Translations under genes and position numbers: made by a program
Shown here: in pieces, positions 50,072 to 58,312 of the stretch
How positions within the stretch are numbered: the first letter of the stretch is position 1
Layout of the letters: each line of letters opens with the position of its first letter
Notes under the pieces: model-generated
The model's database searches: none
Told to the model about the DNA's origin: nothing
The model's input: the letters and a program-made list of their open reading frames with translations, nothing else
Source of the DNA: Streptomyces sp. NBC_00287
Lineage (GTDB): Bacteria; Actinomycetota; Actinomycetes; Streptomycetales; Streptomycetaceae
Direction of reading: 5' to 3'
Assembly: GCF_036173105.1 (NCBI RefSeq)
Contig: NZ_CP108053.1
Span: 7,626,001-7,690,000 of the forward strand
Length of the DNA stretch: 64,000 bases

Positions 50072-50881
50072 TCAGCGCTCCTTGAGTGCCTCTTCGATGG
50101 TCCGCATCACCTGGTCCAGCGGTGCGTCCGTACGGGCGACCGTCACCAGCACCTCGCCCTGGGTGGAGACCGTCGCCGCGGTCGGCTGGGGCGTGGTGGA
50201 CCGGCCGGCCCCGATGCCGGTGCCGAAGGTCTTGCGGACGATGGCGAAGGCGTGGTCCAGCTGCGTCTCCACATCGCCCTGGCCGCCCGCCCGCAGCCAG
50301 CGCCGCAGTACATGGTTGTGGGCGGTGACCACGGCGGACGCGGCGACCTCCGCCAGCAGCGGATCGTCGTTGGCGTCGTCGTCGTGCGCGTGCTCGTCGA
50401 AGTGGCCGAGGAGATAGCGGGTGAAGAGGCGCTCATAGCGGGCCACCGACGCGATCTCGGCCTCGCGCAGGGTGGGCACCTCGCGCGTGAGCTTGTAGCG
50501 GGCGACCGAGATCTCCGGGCGGGCCGCGTACATCCGCATGACTTCCTTGATGCCGCGGCACACCGTGTCGAGCGGATGCTCGTGCGCGGGGGCGGCGTTG
50601 AGCACCGCCTCGGCACGGATCAGGGTGTCGTCGTGATCGGGGAAGATCGCCTCTTCCTTGGAGCGGAAGTGGCGGAAGAAGGTACGGCGAGCGACCCCGG
50701 CCTGGGCCGCGATCTCGTCGACGGTGGTCGCCTCGTACCCCTTGGTCGCGAACAGCTCCATCGCCGCGGCCGCCAGTTCTCGGCGCATCTTGAGCCGCTG
50801 GGCGGCCGCGCGAGTGCCCGCGGCACTCTCCGGCGCGTCGGGCGTGGCTGGTGTACGGGAGGACTTGGCGGGCTGGGACAT
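50072..50881 (-). CDS. TetR-family transcriptional regulator
   Basis: Predicted 269-residue regulator. After a Ser/Pro/Ala-rich N-terminal tail, the TetR helix-turn-helix is in AMELFATKGYEATTVDEIA followed by AQAGVARRTFFRHF. The ligand domain is long, with an acidic insert (EHAHDDDANDD) and a C-terminal extension ending IEEALKER. The ATG at 50881 is the first start upstream of the DNA-binding domain. It sits between ccr and the 3-hydroxyacyl-CoA dehydrogenase gene, both of which have the same palindrome upstream, so it is the natural candidate to control both; the ligand might be an acyl-CoA. Confidence 0.9.
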   Translation of the reverse strand: MSQPAKSSRTPATPDAPESAAGTRAAAQRLKMRRELAAAAMELFATKGYEATTVDEIAAQAGVARRTFFRHFRSKEEAIFPDHDDTLIRAEAVLNAAPAHEHPLDTVCRGIKEVMRMYAARPEISVARYKLTREVPTLREAEIASVARYERLFTRYLLGHFDEHAHDDDANDDPLLAEVAASAVVTAHNHVLRRWLRAGGQGDVETQLDHAFAIVRKTFGTGIGAGRSTTPQPTAATVSTQGEVLVTVARTDAPLDQVMRTIEEALKER

Positions 50882-51017
50882 GACCCGAACGTACTGCATC
50901 TGTGCAGGATGGTGCGCATGTCCCGGGGTTCCCCCGCCCTGGGCGGGCGGGGGAGCGGCCGCGGGGTCGAGCAGTCCGCCCCAGTCCTCGCCTACGCGGA
51001 ACCAGTCGCCTGGACGG

Positions 51018-52823
51018 TCACCGCCGGGCATATTCGCGGAAGCCGCGGCCCGTCTTGCGGCCGAGGCAGCCCGCGGCCACCAGGTGCTCCAGCAGGGGCG
51101 CCGGAGCCAGGCCCGGGTCACGGAACTCGCGGTGCAGGACCTTCTCGATGGCCAGCGAGACATCGAGCCCGACCACGTCCAGGAGTTCGAACGGGCCCAT
51201 GGGGTAGCCGCCGCCCAGCTTCATCGCCGCGTCGATGTCGTCGAGCGAGGCGTAGTGCTCCTGCACCATCTTGATCGCGTTGTTCAGGTACGGGAACAGC
51301 AGGGCGTTGACGATGAATCCGGCCCGGTCGCCGCAGTCCACGGCGTGCTTCTTGATACGGCCGCAGACCTCACGGACCGTGGCGTGCACATCGTCGTCGG
51401 TCAGGACGGTACGGACGACCTCGACCAGCTTCATGGCCGGCGCCGGGTTGAAGAAGTGCATGCCGATCACGTCCTGCGGACGCGAGGTGGCGCGGGCACA
51501 GGCGACGACGGGCAGCGAGGAGGTCGTGGTGGCCAGCACCGCGCCCGGCTTGCAGACCTTGTCCAGCGTGGCGAACAGCTGCTGCTTGATCTCCAGGTCC
51601 TCGGCGACGGCCTCGACGGCCAGGTCGACCTCGGCGAAGGCGTCGTAGGAGCCCGCCGCGGTGATCCGGTCCAGGGTCTGGGCGGCGGCGTCCGCGGTCA
51701 TCCGGCCCTTGTCGACGGAGCGGGCGAGCGACTTGCCGATCCGGGCCTTCGCGGCCTCGGCCTTCTCCTCGCTGCGGGCGGCGAGGACGACGTCGTAGCC
51801 GCCCTTGGCGAAGACCTCGGCGATGCCGGAGGCCATGGTGCCGGAACCGGCGACACCGACGGAGCGGACCTCACGGCCCGCGACCGGGACGGAGCCCTCC
51901 AGCGGCGTCAGGGCGTCCCGCACGACGACCGCGCTGCCCGGGGCCTCGTAGCTGTAGAAGCCGCGTCCCGACTTACGGCCCGTCAGGCCCGCCTCGCTGA
52001 GCTGCTTGAGGATCGGCGCGGGGGCGTGCAGCCGGTCGTGGGACTCGGCGTACATGGCGTCCAGGACGGTGCGCGCGGTGTCGATGCCGATGAGGTCGAG
52101 CAGGGCGAGCGGGCCCATGGGCAGTCCGCAGCCGAGCCGCATGGCGGCGTCGATGTCCTCGCGGGAGGCGTACTTGGCCTCGTACATCGCGGCGGCCTGG
52201 TTGAGGTAGCCGAACAGCAGCCCGTCGGCGACGAATCCGGGCCGGTCGCCCACCGCGACGGGCTCCTTGCCGAGGTCGAGGGCGAGGTTGGTGACGGCCG
52301 TGACGGCCGCGGGCGCGGTCAGCACCGAGGAGACGACCTCGACCAGACGCATCGCCGGAGCCGGGTTGAAGAAGTGCAGCCCGATCACCCGCTCGGGGCG
52401 CGCAGAGTCGGCGGCGAGCCGGGTGACGGACAGCGCGTTGGTCCCGGTGGCCAGGATCGTCTCGGGCCGCACGATCCCGTCCAGCGCACGGAAGATCTGC
52501 TGCTTGATCTCGTACGACTCCGGCGCCACCTCGATCACCAGGTCGGCGTCGGCCGCCGCGGCGAGGTCGGTGCCGGTGCGGACCCGGGCGAGGGCGTCCG
52601 TGCGCTCCTGCTCGGTGAGCTTGCCGCGCTCCACGGCGCGGGCGGTGGAGGCCTCCAGGGCGGCGGCCGACTGGGCTGCCGCGGCCTCGCTGATGTCGAT
52701 GCCGATGACCTCGCGGCCGGCCTTGGCGAGGACCTCGGCGATGCCGGTGCCCATGGTGCCGAGGCCGATGACGGCGACGGTCCTGATCGGGGACAGAGGG
52801 GTGTCGGACAGGGGAGTGGCCAT
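51018..52823 (-). CDS. Duplicated 3-hydroxyacyl-CoA dehydrogenase
   Basis: Predicted 601-residue protein made of two similar 3HCDH modules. The first has NAD motif VAVIGLGTMGTGIAEVLAKAG at about 17-36 and the catalytic histidine/asparagine region VIGLHFFNPAPAM. The second, from about 310, has SVGVAGSGTMASGIAEVFAKGG and VIGMHFFNPAPAMK. Both modules keep their family motifs, so both may be active. It interconverts 3-hydroxybutyryl-CoA and acetoacetyl-CoA, feeding crotonyl-CoA to Ccr. ATG 52823 (MATPLSDTPLSP) is the chosen start; upstream frame to 53057 lacks family similarity. Confidence 0.93.
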   Translation of the reverse strand: MATPLSDTPLSPIRTVAVIGLGTMGTGIAEVLAKAGREVIGIDISEAAAAQSAAALEASTARAVERGKLTEQERTDALARVRTGTDLAAAADADLVIEVAPESYEIKQQIFRALDGIVRPETILATGTNALSVTRLAADSARPERVIGLHFFNPAPAMRLVEVVSSVLTAPAAVTAVTNLALDLGKEPVAVGDRPGFVADGLLFGYLNQAAAMYEAKYASREDIDAAMRLGCGLPMGPLALLDLIGIDTARTVLDAMYAESHDRLHAPAPILKQLSEAGLTGRKSGRGFYSYEAPGSAVVVRDALTPLEGSVPVAGREVRSVGVAGSGTMASGIAEVFAKGGYDVVLAARSEEKAEAAKARIGKSLARSVDKGRMTADAAAQTLDRITAAGSYDAFAEVDLAVEAVAEDLEIKQQLFATLDKVCKPGAVLATTTSSLPVVACARATSRPQDVIGMHFFNPAPAMKLVEVVRTVLTDDDVHATVREVCGRIKKHAVDCGDRAGFIVNALLFPYLNNAIKMVQEHYASLDDIDAAMKLGGGYPMGPFELLDVVGLDVSLAIEKVLHREFRDPGLAPAPLLEHLVAAGCLGRKTGRGFREYARR

Positions 52824-52948
52824 CGCGGGACTCCTGGCATGAGGGTGACGACTGGGAGTGCGCCCGAGTGCGCCGAAGGGGCGCACCGGGTGCCTGAGAA
52901 ATGCGGGTGTATCCGGGCTGCGAGCGCACACGCCCGGGGCCGTCGATG

Positions 52949-52966
52949 CGGACGTGCACACGTCCG
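52949..52966. promoter_or_regulatory. 18-bp palindrome upstream of the hydroxyacyl-CoA dehydrogenase
   Basis: CGGACGTG (52949-52956) and CACGTCCG (52959-52966) are perfect arms around CA. It lies in the 375-bp gap 52824-53198, which holds divergent promoters for the dehydrogenase and the HEAT-repeat gene. I see no gene in this gap. Confidence 0.5.
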
Positions 52967-53015
52967 GCGAACGGTGATGGCCGACCGGCCCTGTCCCGTG
53001 GCCGAGTCGTACTGC

Positions 53016-53028
53016 GGTACTGAGTACC
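53016..53028. promoter_or_regulatory. GGYACTGAGTRCC dyad upstream of the hydroxyacyl-CoA dehydrogenase
   Basis: GGTACTGAGTACC (extended by C and G to 15 bp at 53015-53029) is a perfect palindrome, 193 bp before the dehydrogenase start. It differs from the ccr-upstream site at 49904 by one symmetric base-pair change. Confidence 0.7.
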
Positions 53029-53198
53029 GAACCGACTGCTCGCGGCGGCTGCGTCACCAGGCCACCGCGGGTGAATCGCGAGGGGGTATCTCGCTCGTCT
53101 GAGCTTAACCCGCGGGTAACGAGCGCGCCAGTCCCCGTCCTTCACCGTCTTTGTGATGTAGGTCCCGAGGGGACGGGAGCGCCCATAGGCTCGAGGTC

Positions 53199-53774
53199 AT
53201 GGACGAAGAGTTGCGATCACTCACGGAGCGCTTACGGCGGGAGTCGGGCGGGGGTGCGGGCTTCGAGCGGCTGGCGGGGACCGGAGACCTGGATGAGCTG
53301 GCCGATGCCCTCACCGCGCCGGGGCAGTCGCTGTGGGCCCGGGAGCTGGCCGCGTTCCGGCTCGGACTCGCGGGCGACCGACGGGCGTTCGAGGCACTCG
53401 TCCTGCTGCTGAACCACCGTGAACCGCAGCGCTGCGCGTCCGCCGCGTACGCCCTGGCCCGGCTCGGCGATCCGCGTACGGCGCGAGCGGCGGCGGCCCT
53501 CGCCACCAACGAACTGCGGGTCGCGTACGCCTTGCACCCGGTCCGGCTGCTGGTCGAACTGCGGGCCCCCGAGGCCGTCCCGGCCCTGATCACCACCCTG
53601 GAGCGACGGCTGCGCCCGCACGACCCCTACCGCCGGGTGGCGCTCGCCTGCGTCGACGGCCTCGGCGCACTCGGCGACGCCCGCGCCCGGACCGTCCTGA
53701 ACGAGGCGCTGGCCCATCCGACCCTCGCCGAGGCCGCGGTGCGGGCGCTGGCGCGGATCCCTAGGCAGCGTTGA
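53199..53774 (+). CDS. HEAT-repeat protein with a TTA codon
   Basis: Predicted 191-residue all-helical protein built of HEAT/PBS-lyase-like repeats, for example RCASAAYALARLGDPRTA and RVALACVDGLGALGDARAR. Such proteins are scaffolds or adaptors; no catalytic residues are visible. Codon 12 is TTA (53232-53234), the leucine codon that needs bldA tRNA in Streptomyces, so production is probably confined to late or differentiating growth. It is divergent from the hydroxyacyl-CoA dehydrogenase and overlaps the convergent GNAT gene by 14 bp at its end. Confidence 0.85.
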   Translation: MDEELRSLTERLRRESGGGAGFERLAGTGDLDELADALTAPGQSLWARELAAFRLGLAGDRRAFEALVLLLNHREPQRCASAAYALARLGDPRTARAAAALATNELRVAYALHPVRLLVELRAPEAVPALITTLERRLRPHDPYRRVALACVDGLGALGDARARTVLNEALAHPTLAEAAVRALARIPRQR

Positions 53775-54294
53775 GCTCTCTGACGTACCGCACCTCCGAA
53801 ACCGCCACACCGTCCACCTCGAAGGGCTCCTCGGCGCCGTCGGGTCGAAACCCCGCCTGCTCGTAGAAGCGACGCGCGCGGGCGTTCTCCTTCAGGACCC
53901 AGAGCAGCATGCGCGGGTGCCCGGCGGCCGTGCACCGGCGTATCGACTCCCGGAGCAGGGCCCGGCCGATGCCGGCGCCGTACTGCCCGGGGTCCACATA
54001 GAGCGCGTACAGCTCGGCGTCCTCGGTCCGGGTGTCGCCCTCGCGGTACGGACCGTGGCAGGCCCAGCCGACCGTGCCGCCGTTCCGCTCGGCGATCAGG
54101 TCCACGCGCGTGCCGTGGCCCTGCGTGAGGCGGGTGCGATGCCGCTCTGCGTCCTCCGTGACGCTGAGACCGTCGAGGTAGGGCTGGGGCATCAGCCCCC
54201 GGTAGGCGGAGCGCCAGCCGCCGACGCGAATCTCGGCGACGCGGTCGCAGTCGGCGAGACTCATCTGGCGGATCCGGAGGTTAACGTCGTCCAT
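53761..54294 (-). CDS. GNAT-family N-acetyltransferase
   Basis: Predicted 177-residue acetyltransferase. The acetyl-CoA-binding motif is in YVDPGQYGAGIGRALLRESIR (Q/R-x-x-G-x-G/A) near residue 100, followed by the LWVLKENARARRFYEQAGF motif B typical of the fold. The substrate (amine of a small molecule, protein N-terminus or antibiotic) is not predictable. ATG 54294 begins MDDVNLRIRQ. The gene is convergent with the HEAT-repeat gene and follows the Rid-family gene on the same strand by 40 bp, so those two could be co-transcribed. Confidence 0.9.
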   Translation of the reverse strand: MDDVNLRIRQMSLADCDRVAEIRVGGWRSAYRGLMPQPYLDGLSVTEDAERHRTRLTQGHGTRVDLIAERNGGTVGWACHGPYREGDTRTEDAELYALYVDPGQYGAGIGRALLRESIRRCTAAGHPRMLLWVLKENARARRFYEQAGFRPDGAEEPFEVDGVAVSEVRYVRELNAA

Positions 54295-54334
54295 GGCGGC
54301 ACCCTAGGGCGCGTCCGGCCCGGCGGGCGCCCGA

Positions 54335-54763
54335 TTAATCGGGGAGCAGAAGGGGACGCGCCGCCTGTTCGGCCAGCACCGCGAACGCCTCGATCTCCAT
54401 CCGGAACTCCGGCCGCACCAGGGCCGCCACCTGCACTGCCGACGCGGCCGGCAGACGGTCGTCCGGTATGTGCTCGGCGCGAGCTTCACGGATCGCTGGC
54501 AGGTCCGCCATGTCCGTGACGTAGAAGGTGAGTTTGACGACGTCGTCGAAGGTCGCCCCGGCGGCGGCCAGGCAGCGCCTGAGATTCTCGAAGACCTGAC
54601 GGGCCTGCGCGGCCGGGTCGCCCTCGCCGACCAGCTCGCCCGACTCGTCGAGCGGGAGCTGGCCGGCGACGGCCACGAAGCGGCCGGTGCCCATGACCAC
54701 ATGGCTGTACTGCGGGGCGGCGGCCACCCCGGTGGGGGCGGGAATCCTGGTCAGCTCACTCAT
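54335..54763 (-). CDS. Rid-family (YjgF/YER057c/UK114) protein lacking the canonical arginine
   Basis: Predicted 142-residue trimer-type protein. Family motifs are VAVAGQLPLDESGELV near residue 30, QVFENLRRCLAAAGATFDDVVK and FYVTDMADL. RidA enamine/imine deaminases carry a catalytic arginine in a PARS-type motif; here the equivalent is LPAASAVQV, with alanine in place of arginine. It may therefore belong to a Rid subgroup without deaminase activity. The start is ATG 54763 (MSELTRIPAP). It lies upstream of the GNAT gene on the same strand. Confidence 0.88.
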   Translation of the reverse strand: MSELTRIPAPTGVAAAPQYSHVVMGTGRFVAVAGQLPLDESGELVGEGDPAAQARQVFENLRRCLAAAGATFDDVVKLTFYVTDMADLPAIREARAEHIPDDRLPAASAVQVAALVRPEFRMEIEAFAVLAEQAARPLLLPD

Positions 54764-54814
54764 GCGTCCATGGTGGACCATGGGTCTGACAATGCCCGCC
54801 CCCCGAGGGTGCGC

Positions 54815-56374
54815 TCAGCCGCGGAAGCCGAGCAGCCCGTGCAGCGTCGTGCCTCGCGAGGAGGCCGACGACGTCGAGCTCAGCGGCTTCGGGTCGGGCA
54901 GCGCGTCACACACCGCGTCCACCTCGCCGCCGCTGCGCGGCACCGTGCCGTCGGCCAGATACTTCGCCAGATGCTTGTCCAGGCAGGCGTTCCCGCTCAG
55001 CGAGATGCCGTGGTTCTGGCCGCCCTGCTCGACCACCAGGCTGGAGTTGTGCAGCATCCGATGGACCGTCACGGCACCGTGGTACGGCGTGGCCGCGTCA
55101 CCGGTCGCCTGGAACAGCAGCACCGGCGGCAGCTCGCCGTTGGCGACGTCCACCGGTTCCAGGGAGTCGGTCGGCCAGAACGCGCAGGGCGCGTTGTACC
55201 AGGCGTTGCTCCAGGTCATGAACGGCGCCTTCGCGTACACCGCCCAGTTGTCGTCACGCCACTGCTCCCAGTCGCGCGGCCAGTCCGCGTCCCGGCACTG
55301 GACGGACGTATAGATGCTGTAGCTGTTGTCGCCCGCGGCGTCCACGGCGGCGAAGTTGTCGTACGCCTCCACCAGCGGATCGGTGTTCTTGTCGCCCACG
55401 TACGCGGCGAAGGCCTCGGCGAGATAGGGCCAGTAGCCGTTGTAGTAGCCGCCGGGCAGGAAGGTGTCCTCCAGTTCGGCGGCGCCCACCTTGCCGCCGG
55501 CCGGCTTCTTCGCCAGCGCGGCCCGCATCGCGTACCACTTGGCCTCGATCTTCGCCGGATCGGTGCCCAGTTTGTAGGTCGCGTGGTGCTTGGCGACCCA
55601 TGCCATGAAGGCGAGGTGACGGTCGTTGAAGGCGTAGTCCTGCGCGAGGTTGTCCTCGTACCAGACGCCCGTCGGGTCCACGACCGAGTCCAGGACCAGA
55701 CGCCGCACCCGCTCCGGGAAGAGCTTGGCGTAGACCGCGCCGAGATAGGTGCCGTACGAGTAACCGAAGTAATTGATCCGCTGGGCGCCCAGCGCATGCC
55801 GGATCGAGTCCATGTCCTGCACGGCGCTGATCGTGTTGATGTACGGCAGCAGATCCGCGTACTTGTCGCCGCAGGCCTTGGCGAAGGACTTCGCGCGCTG
55901 GAGGTTGGCCTTCTCGATCGCCGGGGTGCTCGGCACCGAGTCCGGGCGCACCGGGTTGAAGTACCCGGGCTTGCAGGTGAGGGCGGGCTTGCTCTTGCCG
56001 ACCCCGCGCGGGTCGAAGCCGATGACGTCGTACTGCGCCGCCACCTCCTTGGGCAGCGTGGAGGCGACGAAGCCGGCCAGCGTCAGACCGCTGCCGCCGG
56101 GTCCGCCGGGGTTGACCAGCAGCGGGCCCTGGTACTTTTTCGCGGTGTGCGGAACGCGGGAGAGCGCGAGCGTGATCTGCTGCCCGTGCGGATTCGTGTG
56201 GTCGAGCGGCACCTTGAGGGAAGCGCACTGGAGCGTCGGGTAATTGGTGGTGCCGCAGCCCTTCCAGGTGAGCTTCGGAGCCGAGTGCGGCGCGCTCGCC
56301 TCGGCGGGGACGGCCGTGAAGGTCCCGGCCACGATCACGGCGGCACCGCACAGCACGGCTGCGCGTTTTCTCAT
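54815..56374 (-). CDS. Secreted alpha/beta-hydrolase, tripeptidyl aminopeptidase type
   Basis: Predicted 519-residue exported serine peptidase. The signal peptide is MRKRAAVLCGAAVIVAGTF, ending near AEAS. The nucleophile serine is in NYFGYSYGTYLGA (about 203), the oxyanion region in VNPGGPGGSG (about 93). The TAP-like C-terminal domain carries the catalytic histidine in GGQNHGISL. Streptomyces SlpD/SlpE and Tap proteins of this group remove N-terminal tripeptides or process peptides outside the cell. No lipobox is present, so it is probably soluble. A 14-bp palindrome lies about 100 bp upstream. Confidence 0.9.
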   Translation of the reverse strand: MRKRAAVLCGAAVIVAGTFTAVPAEASAPHSAPKLTWKGCGTTNYPTLQCASLKVPLDHTNPHGQQITLALSRVPHTAKKYQGPLLVNPGGPGGSGLTLAGFVASTLPKEVAAQYDVIGFDPRGVGKSKPALTCKPGYFNPVRPDSVPSTPAIEKANLQRAKSFAKACGDKYADLLPYINTISAVQDMDSIRHALGAQRINYFGYSYGTYLGAVYAKLFPERVRRLVLDSVVDPTGVWYEDNLAQDYAFNDRHLAFMAWVAKHHATYKLGTDPAKIEAKWYAMRAALAKKPAGGKVGAAELEDTFLPGGYYNGYWPYLAEAFAAYVGDKNTDPLVEAYDNFAAVDAAGDNSYSIYTSVQCRDADWPRDWEQWRDDNWAVYAKAPFMTWSNAWYNAPCAFWPTDSLEPVDVANGELPPVLLFQATGDAATPYHGAVTVHRMLHNSSLVVEQGGQNHGISLSGNACLDKHLAKYLADGTVPRSGGEVDAVCDALPDPKPLSSTSSASSRGTTLHGLLGFRG

Positions 56375-56475
56375 CGAGTCCTCCCAGGACGGAGGGTGTG
56401 CGGACCGCGAGGGTCACGGTCCACGCCGCATCGTCCCGGAAAGGCCGCCCGGAAGAACGTGTTCTGGCAATACTT

Positions 56476-56489
56476 GACCCAATTGGGTC
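56476..56489. promoter_or_regulatory. Perfect 14-bp palindrome upstream of the peptidase
   Basis: GACCCAATTGGGTC is a perfect dyad in the 136-bp gap upstream of the secreted peptidase gene. It is A/T-richer at the centre than its surroundings, which suits an operator. No regulator gene is adjacent. Confidence 0.45.
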
Positions 56490-56510
56490 GTGCGTTGCGC
56501 TCGAATGCTC

Positions 56511-57572
56511 TCAGATCAGCGAGAGTTGAACAGGCTCGGTCATCTGAGCCTCTGTCATCTGCGCCTCGGCCGGCTCCGGCTCACGGATCCGGCGCGGCAT
56601 CCCCGCGCGCGTGGGGCCGATGCCGTACTCCTCGGCCAGCTCGTGCACCTGACGGGTGATCCGGCGCTGGTACCACTTCGGGGCGTAGGCGCCGTCCGCG
56701 TACAGCCGCTGGTAGCGGCGCACCAGGTACGGGTGGTGGTGTTCGAGCCAGGCCATGAACCACTCGCGGGCGCCGGGGCGCAGATGCAGCACCAGCGGGG
56801 TCACGGAGGTCGCGCCGGCCGCCGCTATCGCCCTTACGGTGGCCCGCAGTTGGGCCGGGCTGTCGCTCAGGAACGGGATCACCGGTGCCATCAGCACCCC
56901 GACCCCGATGCCGTGCTCGCCGAGGGTCTTCACGACGTCCAGGCGCCGCTCGGGGGCGGGCGTGCCCGGCTCCACGGTGCGCCAGAGCTCGGTGTCGGTG
57001 AAGCCGACCGAGACGGAGATACCGACGTCCGTCACCGCGGCCGCCTGCTTCAGCAGCTCCAGGTCGCGCAGGATGAGCGTGCCCTTGGTCAGGATCGAGA
57101 AGGGGTTGGCGTGGTCGCGCAGGGCGCCGATGATGCCCGGCATCAGCCGGTAGCGGCCCTCCGCCCGCTGATAGCAGTCGACGTTCGTGCCCATGGCGAT
57201 GTGCTCGCCCTGCCAGCGCCGTGAGCCGAGCTGGCGGCGCAGCAGCTCCGGCGCGTTCACCTTGACCACGATCTGGGAGTCGAAGCCGAGGCCGGTGTCG
57301 AGGTCCAGATAGCTGTGTGTCTTGCGCGCGAAGCAGTACACGCACGCGTGCGAGCAGCCTCGGTAGGGATTGACCGTCCACTCGAAGGGCATGCGGGAAG
57401 CCCCCGGCACCCGGTTGATGATCGAGCGGGCCCGGATCTCGTGGAAGGTGATGCCACGGAACTCGGGGGTGTCGAAGGTACGGGTGGTCACCGCGTCGGC
57501 GCCGAACAGAGCGGCGTCGGCCCGGCTGTGGTCGGACTGGTCGGACTCCAGGGCGAGGTTCTCCCAGCGCAT
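56511..57572 (-). CDS. Radical SAM protein, Rv2578c/SplB-like
   Basis: Predicted 353-residue iron-sulfur enzyme. The 4Fe-4S cluster cysteines are in PYRGCSHACVYCFAR (CxxxCxxC, about residues 71-78); the barrel follows with MGTNVDCYQRAEGRYR and TKGTLILRD. The protein is of the group related to spore photoproduct lyase and called Rv2578c/SplB in mycobacteria, where it belongs to the LexA regulon as I recall. A likely SOS box lies 33 bp upstream here too. The reaction is unknown, but the regulation suggests DNA or nucleotide repair. ATG 57572 is the only sensible start. Confidence 0.9.
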   Translation of the reverse strand: MRWENLALESDQSDHSRADAALFGADAVTTRTFDTPEFRGITFHEIRARSIINRVPGASRMPFEWTVNPYRGCSHACVYCFARKTHSYLDLDTGLGFDSQIVVKVNAPELLRRQLGSRRWQGEHIAMGTNVDCYQRAEGRYRLMPGIIGALRDHANPFSILTKGTLILRDLELLKQAAAVTDVGISVSVGFTDTELWRTVEPGTPAPERRLDVVKTLGEHGIGVGVLMAPVIPFLSDSPAQLRATVRAIAAAGATSVTPLVLHLRPGAREWFMAWLEHHHPYLVRRYQRLYADGAYAPKWYQRRITRQVHELAEEYGIGPTRAGMPRRIREPEPAEAQMTEAQMTEPVQLSLI

Positions 57573-57604
57573 GAGGCCTCCTCGGTAGCACTGACCACAG
57601 AATA

Positions 57605-57616
57605 GAACACATGTTC
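57605..57616. promoter_or_regulatory. LexA SOS box of the radical SAM gene
   Basis: GAACACATGTTC is an inverted GAAC-N4-GTTC, the actinobacterial SOS box core. It lies 33 bp upstream of the radical SAM start and about 93 bp before the divergent SRPBCC gene. LexA would repress from here until DNA damage. Confidence 0.75.
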
Positions 57617-57708
57617 CCTTGATCGTGCGACCCCGATTTGGGCGGCCGGGTCACCGGGTGGTTGGCTTGCCCCCAACCCCCGAGCAATTCAGGTCCTGGA
57701 GGAAGTCA

Positions 57709-58152
57709 ATGGCGCAGGTCGAGGCCACTACGGAGCGGGTCGTCGCGGCGGACGCGGAGAAGGTGTTCGACGCCCTCGCCGACTACAGCGGCACCCGCGA
57801 GAAGCTGCTGCCCGAGCACTTCAGCGAGTACGAGGTGCGCGAGGGCGGCGACGGCGAGGGCACCCTCGTCCACTGGAAGCTCCAGGCCACCAGCAAGCGG
57901 GTGCGCGACTGTCTGCTGGAGGTCAGCGAGCCCACCGACGGCGAGCTCGTCGAAAAGGACCGCAACTCCTCCATGGTCACCACCTGGCGCGTCACCCCGG
58001 CGGGCGAGGGCAAGTCCCGGGTCGTCGTCACCACCACCTGGCAGGGCGCCGGCGGCGTCGGCGGCTTCTTCGAGAAGACCTTCGCCCCCAAGGGCCTCGG
58101 GCGGATCTACGACGCGCTGCTCGGCAAGCTCGCCGCCGAGGTCGAGAAGTAG
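57709..58152 (+). CDS. SRPBCC-fold protein
   Basis: Predicted 147-residue protein of the START/polyketide-cyclase-like superfamily. It begins VEATTERVVAADAEKVFDALADYS and ends FAPKGLGRIYDALLGKLAAE, with a regular beta-strand pattern between. Such proteins form a ligand pocket for hydrophobic molecules; the ligand is unknown. GGAGG lies 8 bp before ATG 57709. It is divergent from the radical SAM gene and shares its short intergenic region, so the SOS box might affect it too. Confidence 0.85.
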   Translation: MAQVEATTERVVAADAEKVFDALADYSGTREKLLPEHFSEYEVREGGDGEGTLVHWKLQATSKRVRDCLLEVSEPTDGELVEKDRNSSMVTTWRVTPAGEGKSRVVVTTTWQGAGGVGGFFEKTFAPKGLGRIYDALLGKLAAEVEK

Positions 58153-58312
58153 GCTCCGGCCCTCAACGGGCTGATCCCCGGCGGTCGTTGGCCGCCTCAC
58201 CGATTCGGGTGGATCTCCGGTCCGCCCATCGGTTTGCCGTAACTCGTCGCGCTTGCTGGCAGTTGTCGCTTTACGCGGGAATTGTGCGGTGGCGCGACGA
58301 GGGGAGCGGTAC

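Noticed and set aside
50894..50907. CTGCA/TGCAG repeat upstream of the TetR gene as an autoregulatory operator
   Set aside because: Short arms and unlike the GGYACTGAGTRCC dyads; not enough evidence.
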